Assembly: GCA_021809365.1 (NCBI GenBank)
Contig: JAKBAC010000140.1
Location: 1 to 8,861 of the forward strand
Direction of reading: 5' to 3'
From: Planctomycetota bacterium
GTDB lineage: Bacteria > Planctomycetota > Phycisphaerae > WQYP01
Length of the DNA: 8,861 nucleotides
Each line of letters starts with the position of its first letter. The stretch's first letter is position 1. Shown in pieces: positions 4,626 through 8,861 of this stretch. The translations under genes and the position numbers were made by a program. The notes under the pieces were generated by a model. It was not told the DNA's origin. It ran no database searches and saw only the letters and a program-made list of their open reading frames with translations.

Positions 4626-6128
4626 CTACGGGGTTGGTTTTTTCCAGCGCTGCAGCAGCAGGGCGCCGATTCGCCGGGCGGTGCGGTAGCGGCTCAGGGT
4701 TATGGTGCGGTTCACGGTATATTTTTTGCCGTTGAAGATGATGACCTGCGGGCTGTGGCCTTTGGGGAGCGGTTCAAGGTTGGTCCAGTGAATTAACATT
4801 TTCCGCAGTTGGGTGGAGGGGTGCAGAGTCCATAATTCATGCAGCATGGTCAGTTCCACCGTAACGCTTTGATCCGTCAGCAGTCGCTGCACCAGCCAGA
4901 CGCGCTGGGTGCCGTGCAATTTTGGGGCAACGGCGGCGGCGCGTAATCGCTGGCCGGGGTTTTGTGACATTACCAGTCGTATCAGTTCCACATCCTGTGT
5001 GCGGGAGCGAGCCCAGTTGAACAGAGCTTGCCGTTGTTGTGGCGGAAGCTGCGCAATAAGATAAATCCATCGGGACATCGCAGCATTGAACGCCATAATG
5101 TGTGATAGCTGCTTCTGCCAGGGCATGGCAGTCGCAATCGTGATCAGGGTGCGGTACTGGGCCGCTAAAGTTGCTTTCACCCGGTTTGCCAACGCGCCGA
5201 CACGCCCCAGCTCGGTCATCGCTTTTCGCACCGACTTCATGCCCACCTTTGGCCCCGCCCGATCGGCTGTTGCACTGCCATGAACTATCGCCGCCGGCAT
5301 GGATGCTGCGGGACTTTCCACCGGTTCTTTGTCCGCCTTGGCCGGTAAGGGTGTTGGCAGGCACCATCGCGCTAAAAGTGCTGCGGCAAATTGTCGGGTG
5401 TCAATCAGATTGCTTTGCCTGTTCATTCGGTCGAGTACCGGTGTGGCGTTTACCGCCTCGCGACCAAACAGAAACATTTTCCAGCGCCGGGGTTTGGCCA
5501 AGCCGCCCAGGTTTTTCTCTGCCGCCCATTGCCGCAGAAGGGCCATTTCCGCCACGGTGGGCCGCCGATTATAAAGTGCCGCCATCACCGCTAAACGCAC
5601 GACAAAAACCGGGTCATGTAACAGCCGCATGATCATGGCATCGGCGAACGGGCCGGGCATTTTTACTAAAGCGCGTAGGGCGGCAAGGCGGTGGAAGGAC
5701 CATCTTGAAAACACGTGATTGACAATCGGCAAATTCGCGCTGCGTAACCCCCAGTTGAACAAGGCCACACGCCCGGAGCGCGGAAAGGTCATCACCGCCC
5801 CGGCCCATCGTCCCACCTGGGCGTTATACCGCAGCATATCCTGTAAAGGCGCGGATTCTTGCGAATCGGGCAGCGCGGCAGCATCGCTTAATTGGCCCAG
5901 TGTTTCAGCCAGCGCCTGCTCAATAACCGCTGTGCGCGTTACGCGCCCGCTCCCCGGCGGTACCGCGTGATCCAACGCTTTCTGATACGTGGAAACTGCG
6001 GAGTCCGGCAGCCGGTACACATGGCGCATCTGCGGCCAAAGCCAAAGCGCCAGAACTAGAAGCAAAATTGGAATTATGACCAGTGCTGTGGAAAGCACCC
6101 AGGATTGTTTTTCCCGGTTTGGAAGCAT
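4626..6128 (-). CDS. Membrane-anchored helical protein with an internally duplicated domain, function unknown
   Basis: I do not recognise this 500-residue protein. Residues about 8-30 form one hydrophobic segment after a short charged start (N-R-E-K), as in a signal anchor; the rest is soluble. The soluble part is duplicated. Residues about 102-258 and 348-498 share N-A-x3-R-W, P-x3-R-x-A-L-F-N-W, then amphipathic helices, V-N-x-T-x2-L-x-R, and finally T-R/A-x-A-L-L-x-R-W. The helical stretches (for example H-R-L-A-A-L-R-A-L and D-P-V-F-V-V-R-L-A-V-M-A-A-L) look HEAT-like, suggesting a scaffold rather than an enzyme. A Pro/Ala-rich linker (about 259-290) separates the copies. Start ATG 6128 is preferred over GTG 6134 because GGAG lies 5 nt before the ATG and overlaps the GTG. 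The EVE gene ends 24 bp upstream on the same strand. Confidence 0.8.
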   Translation of the reverse strand: MLPNREKQSWVLSTALVIIPILLLVLALWLWPQMRHVYRLPDSAVSTYQKALDHAVPPGSGRVTRTAVIEQALAETLGQLSDAAALPDSQESAPLQDMLRYNAQVGRWAGAVMTFPRSGRVALFNWGLRSANLPIVNHVFSRWSFHRLAALRALVKMPGPFADAMIMRLLHDPVFVVRLAVMAALYNRRPTVAEMALLRQWAAEKNLGGLAKPRRWKMFLFGREAVNATPVLDRMNRQSNLIDTRQFAAALLARWCLPTPLPAKADKEPVESPAASMPAAIVHGSATADRAGPKVGMKSVRKAMTELGRVGALANRVKATLAAQYRTLITIATAMPWQKQLSHIMAFNAAMSRWIYLIAQLPPQQRQALFNWARSRTQDVELIRLVMSQNPGQRLRAAAVAPKLHGTQRVWLVQRLLTDQSVTVELTMLHELWTLHPSTQLRKMLIHWTNLEPLPKGHSPQVIIFNGKKYTVNRTITLSRYRTARRIGALLLQRWKKPTP

Positions 6129-6152
6129 TGTCACTCCATTGAGGCATAGTTA

Positions 6153-6572
6153 TTACTTTGCCGACGGCTGTTCCGCCATGGTTAGAATTATTTGCCAGAT
6201 TTCCTCCGGTACCGGCATAACTGATAATCGGCCAAGCCGGGGCAATTCCCATTTTGCCAGGCGCGGTTGCGTTTTGACTGCCTTCAGCGTGACGGCACAG
6301 CGCAGATTTGCGCCCGGTTTAATATCCACCACGGCCTGTTTTGGGTTGTCGCCTCTCGGATCAGCGTATGCGTCTGATGCCGCCACAGCTAATCCCACAA
6401 TGGCTTTTTCCATGCCGGTGTGGTAAACCATCAGGCCGTCACCCTTTTTTATTTGCCGCAGGTATATCAACGCCAGATTATTATTAACGCCATCCCAGAC
6501 AGTTTTGCCATCGCGCAGCAGATTCTCAAAACTGTAATCATCCGGTTCGGTTTTAAGAAGCCACTTGGGCAT
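6153..6572 (-). CDS. EVE domain protein
   Basis: A 139-residue, single-domain EVE protein of the PUA-like fold. It opens with the family hallmark W-L-L-K-T-E-P-D-D-Y-S (residues 4-14), then V-W-D-G-V-N-N (25-31), the helix A-L-I-Y-L-R, K-K-G-D-G-L-M-V-Y-H-T-G (42-53) and I-V-G-L-A-V. It ends with L-P-R-L-G-R-L-S-V-M-P-V-P-E-E-I-W. The length is close to the usual 140-160. EVE domains line an aromatic pocket that binds modified bases in DNA or RNA, so a nucleic-acid reader role is expected; the modification recognised cannot be read from sequence. ATG 6572 is chosen because the domain begins two residues later and AAGGA lies about 10 nt upstream; upstream ATGs add unrelated residues. It lies between the PSP1 gene (78 bp upstream) and the membrane protein gene (24 bp downstream), probably in one transcript. 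Confidence 0.92.
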   Translation of the reverse strand: MPKWLLKTEPDDYSFENLLRDGKTVWDGVNNNLALIYLRQIKKGDGLMVYHTGMEKAIVGLAVAASDAYADPRGDNPKQAVVDIKPGANLRCAVTLKAVKTQPRLAKWELPRLGRLSVMPVPEEIWQIILTMAEQPSAK

Positions 6573-6650
6573 GGGTTTGTTCCTTATCATGATGGATGGA
6601 AAATTATGGGCGATCGGCATCATGGGGCAGTCGTCTGGGGTTCCGGATAA

Positions 6651-7928
6651 TTATCCCGGATCAATCGCCGGTGGCTCAGGCGGTGGCGCATTAGAATCCG
6701 GGAACGGTCTGGGCGGCGGCGGCTGTTGTTTCTGATAATGTTGAGATTGCGGGCCTTGATTGCCGGAATTTTTGCCTCGGCCCCTGGCATTATTATTACC
6801 GGGGTTGCGCTGCGGTGGCCTGCCGGGCTTATCAAGCTGGCGGTGCGGCGGGGCCGTCGGCGCTCTATTTTGGGGGCTTGCGGCAGGACGATTATTCGCC
6901 TGATCGCCGGGCTTTCGCGGGGTCTGGCCGGGGCGCGGTAACTCCGGGGCGACATTTTCTCCGTCGCCGGGAAATTGCTTGGCCCGCCCCTCGGCATTCA
7001 AGGGTTTTGGCAGGTCAAAAGCCTCAATACCTTCCATCGGCACCGCCGCCCGATTGCCATTGTCATATTCCACCAGCACCAACTGGGTCAGAATCTGGCC
7101 GTCCATCACCCATGCTTCCCCTTCAGCGGTGCGAACCCGTGTATGTTTTCGCGGCAAGCGCTTGCGCAAATCTTCATAGGTTTCATCTTCATAACGCAGG
7201 CAGCACATCAGGCGGCCGCAACGGCCGCTGATTTTCGCCGGATCTAATGTTGCTTTCTGTACTTTGGCGGAGCGCATGGAAATCGGCGTAAGGACCTTGA
7301 GAAATTGCTTGCAGCAGCAGTGCTGGCCGCATTTTTCATAATCCGCTACCAGCCGGGCTTCATCCCGTGCACCGACCTGCCGCAGATCAATTCGCGCATG
7401 CAACTGATGCGCCATATCGCGAACCAGGGACCGGAAATCCACCCGGTGTTCACTGATAAAATAAAAGACAACCTTTTCCCCGCCCAGGAGGAATTCCACA
7501 TCCACCATTTTCATTGGCACGCGGTGCACTTCCACCATGCTGCGGGATATTTTCAAGTAGTGGGCGCGCTGGCTGTCGAGGCGAGCTTGCTCCGCAATAT
7601 CTTGCGCGGTGGCCACGCGCAGAACCCGACCGCTGTCCGAAAACGGAAAATCCTTCCCGCCCGATTGGTCAATATAATCCAGCAGTTTGTCGCGCGTGAT
7701 GGATTTATTACACCCGCCGTTGCCGCAGACGGTTGTCAGCATTTCCGCCATTTCTACGCCGCGACTTGAACGCACCACCATGCGCGACCCGCATCCGACT
7801 TTTTCTTTAACATCGCTTTGAAATTCCCCAATAAGTTTCAGATAGCCGTAGCGCACCACCATGGTTTTTGGCGGAGGCGGAGGTGGAATGACTGGTTCCA
7901 GCGGCATAATTTCAAGCGATATCGGCAT
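6651..7928 (-). CDS. PSP1 domain protein (RicT/YaaT-like) with long disordered tail
   Basis: A 425-residue protein whose residues about 23-305 are a PSP1/RicT-type core: V-V-R-S-S-R-G-V-E-M-A-E (51-62), the F-I-S-E-H-R-V-D-F-R-x-L-V-R-D block (157-171), R-I-D-L-R-Q-V-G-A-R-D-E-A (179-191), a cysteine group at 200, 204, 205 and 206, and K-I-S-G-R-C-G-R-L-M-C-C-L-R-Y-E (232-247). In Bacillus the RicT complex binds iron-sulphur clusters through such cysteines and acts with RNase Y in RNA maturation. A similar role here is inference. Oddities: a six-proline run at residues 15-20, extra cysteines at 46, 68 and 73, and a tail of about 120 residues (307-425) rich in Pro, Asn, Gln, Arg and Gly that classical RicT (about 275 residues) lacks. 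A weak candidate -10 (TACAAT, complement of 7987-7992) lies upstream. The stop codon falls within the palindrome GGATAATTATCC (6645-6656). Confidence 0.9.
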   Translation of the reverse strand: MPISLEIMPLEPVIPPPPPPKTMVVRYGYLKLIGEFQSDVKEKVGCGSRMVVRSSRGVEMAEMLTTVCGNGGCNKSITRDKLLDYIDQSGGKDFPFSDSGRVLRVATAQDIAEQARLDSQRAHYLKISRSMVEVHRVPMKMVDVEFLLGGEKVVFYFISEHRVDFRSLVRDMAHQLHARIDLRQVGARDEARLVADYEKCGQHCCCKQFLKVLTPISMRSAKVQKATLDPAKISGRCGRLMCCLRYEDETYEDLRKRLPRKHTRVRTAEGEAWVMDGQILTQLVLVEYDNGNRAAVPMEGIEAFDLPKPLNAEGRAKQFPGDGENVAPELPRPGQTPRKPGDQANNRPAASPQNRAPTAPPHRQLDKPGRPPQRNPGNNNARGRGKNSGNQGPQSQHYQKQQPPPPRPFPDSNAPPPEPPAIDPG

Positions 7929-8026
7929 AGCTTCTCGTCCGATCAGATGATCCCATTGGCGGACAAAACAAAATCCATCAAACTATATTGTAATCGCCTT
8001 CCACGCGGAATAAAACCACACGACTC

Positions 8027-8135
8027 GGTTACAGGTTACAGGTTACAGTTACAGGGGACAGTAAATGTTAGCCGGCAGATTTATCTGCCGTGTCAATTGG
8101 CGGTGCCCGCGATTCCTTGCTCTTCTAACTCCCAA
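8027..8135. repeat. Composite heptamer-hairpin module 1
   Basis: The module has three parts. First are heptamers GGTTACA x3, a shortened GTTACA and GGGGACA (8027-8060). Second is the hairpin CGGCAGAT-TT-ATCTGCCG (8073-8090), a perfect 8-bp stem. Third, after 31 nt, come CTTCTAA and CTCCCAA (8122-8135). The plan and the 31-nt distance recur in module 2. It lies upstream of the PSP1 operon, about 100 bp from its start codon. Confidence 0.8.
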
Positions 8136-8149
8136 CGCCACGTCACTTT

Positions 8150-8169
8150 AAAGGTACCTGACACCTTTT
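8150..8169 (+). repeat. Lone half-copy of the 20-mer hairpin arm
   Basis: AAAGGTACCTGACACCTTTT is identical to the left arms at 1037-1056 and 2009-2028, but neither the inverted partner nor the GC-rich tail follows. It sits between the two heptamer-hairpin modules. Confidence 0.9.
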
Positions 8170-8184
8170 CCGTGGGTCACGGTA

Positions 8185-8291
8185 GGTGACAGGTTACAGG
8201 TTATAGGTGACAGCGGGCAGTTTTACCTGCCGAGCAAAATAGCAGGGCCAGCGCGTCCAAACTCTCCTAACTCCTAACTCCCGACTCCTCT
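8185..8291. repeat. Composite heptamer-hairpin module 2
   Basis: Four heptamers, GGTGACA, GGTTACA, GGTTATA and GGTGACA (8185-8212), are followed directly by a GGCAG-TTTTAC-CTGCC hairpin (8216-8231, flanked by C and G). After exactly 31 nt come CTCCTAA, CTCCTAA, CTCCCGA and CTCCTCT (8264-8291). The 31-nt spacers of the two modules match at about 18 of 31 positions, so the modules are duplicates rather than chance look-alikes. Confidence 0.8.
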
Positions 8292-8302
8292 TCGCATGAA
8301 AA

Positions 8303-8352
8303 CCTCTGGCTCGGTCTTTACTGCCTTTGGCAGTGTCGCTATGCCTTTGAGG
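8303..8352 (-). terminator. Hairpin downstream of the aminotransferase gene, weak terminator candidate
   Basis: A 6-bp stem ACTGCC/GGCAGT around AAA (minus strand, 8320-8334) is enclosed by further pairing of CCTC and GGC (8303-8310) with GCC and GAGG (8343-8352). It begins 13 nt past the stop codon on the minus strand. No T-run follows, so intrinsic termination is doubtful. Confidence 0.25.
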
Positions 8353-8365
8353 AATTGTGCGCTTG

Positions 8366-8861
8366 TTAAACTCCGGTTGGGAGTTTTTCGCGTGCGGTGG
8401 TCGTTGGATATGCGGCCGTTGATTGCCCGTTGCGCGCGTAATGATGAAATGCGCTGGTAAGCTGCCGGGTGATCGGGCCGACTTTTCCGTCCCCGATCAG
8501 GCGTTTATCCACGCTGGTAACCGGCACCACTTCCGCGCCGGTGCCGGTGAGGAAACATTCATCCGCAGTGTATAAATCATAACGGGTGAGATTGGTTTGC
8601 CGGGTTGGAATACCGGCTGCCACCGAGAGTTCCAGCACCACTTCCCGGGTGATGCCAAGAAGAATGCCGCTTTCTTCTGCGGGCGTAAGCAAGCGGCCGT
8701 CACGCACGATAAAAATATTATCAGCCGTGCATTCGCAGATAAATCCCAGCGGATTAAGCATCACCGCTTCCGGCACACCGGCGTCAATGGCTTCCCATTT
8801 GGCCATGATGTTATTGAGATAATTGAGACTTTTAATCTTCGGTGACAAAGCCGCGGCGGCA
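8366..8861 (-). CDS. ilvE: Branched-chain amino acid aminotransferase, C-terminal part (start outside window)
   Basis: The last 165 codons of a class IV PLP aminotransferase; the frame is open to the window edge. Features: K-I-K-S-L-N-Y-L-N-N near the visible start, where the second Lys is the expected PLP-binding lysine; G-F-I-C-E-C-T-A-D-N-I-F, whose first Glu should contact the cofactor ring nitrogen; G-I-L-L-G-I-T-R; A-D-E-C-F-L-T-G-T-G-A-E-V-V-P-V, the phosphate-binding and specificity segment; and D-G-K-V-G-P-I-T. This wording favours the branched-chain enzyme, which interconverts valine, leucine and isoleucine with their 2-oxo acids in the cytoplasm, over D-alanine aminotransferase or aminodeoxychorismate lyase. 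An extension of about 20 residues after the domain is Thr-rich and unremarkable. The gene is separated from the PSP1 operon by the repeat-rich gap. Confidence 0.92.
   Translation of the reverse strand, partial: AAAALSPKIKSLNYLNNIMAKWEAIDAGVPEAVMLNPLGFICECTADNIFIVRDGRLLTPAEESGILLGITREVVLELSVAAGIPTRQTNLTRYDLYTADECFLTGTGAEVVPVTSVDKRLIGDGKVGPITRQLTSAFHHYARNGQSTAAYPTTTAREKLPTGV

Noticed and set aside
4542..4796. 84-codon plus-strand open frame beginning in the convergent gap
   Set aside because: It starts inside the palindrome and continues antisense to the membrane protein gene, with low-complexity content.
6645..6656. Palindrome GGATAATTATCC over the PSP1 stop codon as an operator or terminator
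   Set aside because: It is short and AT-rich at its centre with no T-run. It is reported only as a remark under the gene.
8027..8291. CRISPR array
   Set aside because: The repeats are 7-bp tandem units without spacers, and no Cas gene is nearby.

Overview
The window carries ordinary bacterial housekeeping genes set in intergenic DNA that is unusually rich in repeats. The gene set is a metallophosphoesterase, tRNA-Val(UAC), a PSP1/RicT-type protein, an EVE protein and a branched-chain aminotransferase. Base composition is moderately GC-rich. The mix of a PSP1 protein with a long Pro/Asn/Arg tail, an uncharacterised membrane protein and a recurring hairpin repeat built on AAAGGTACCTGACACC suggests a Planctomycetota-like or related environmental bacterium. 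That placement is an inference from style, not from a marker gene. I see no CRISPR array, prophage, complete insertion sequence or transposase.

Layout. Positions 1-531 (minus strand) hold the 5' part of a metallophosphoesterase gene and a tRNA-Val. Positions 532-1036 hold no gene but a series of hairpins, including a roughly 70-nt imperfect stem-loop with near-identical 14-bp direct repeats on either side. Positions 1037-2768 form a rearranged block. A hairpin-plus-tail repeat occurs twice in direct orientation (from 1037 and from 2009). The second copy precedes an intact gene for an eight-cysteine DUF1963-like protein (2322-2765). The first copy is fused directly to the last 62 bp of that same gene. 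A DUF1905/YdeI-like gene lies between the copies on the minus strand. Positions 2769-3180 are non-coding. A type I phosphodiesterase/nucleotide pyrophosphatase family gene (3181-4503, plus strand) then converges on a three-gene minus-strand group. The two meet across a 101-bp imperfect palindrome that fills the gap between their stop codons.

The minus-strand group (7928 down to 4626) is PSP1 protein, EVE-domain protein, then a membrane-anchored helical protein whose soluble part is an internal duplication of a domain of about 150 residues. Spacings are 78 bp and 24 bp, so it is probably one operon. Upstream of it (7929-8365) lies a second repeat-rich gap. It contains two copies of a composite module (heptamer array, CGGCAG/CTGCCG hairpin, exactly 31 nt, second heptamer array), with a lone half-copy of the hairpin repeat between them. 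The window ends inside the 3' part of an ilvE-like aminotransferase gene on the minus strand.

The most interesting material is not a new enzyme system. It is the repeat architecture: the hairpin/tail element and its deleted duplicate, the twin heptamer-hairpin modules, and the duplicated-domain membrane protein. Catalytic genes are assigned from motifs read directly in the translations, and no database search was possible.
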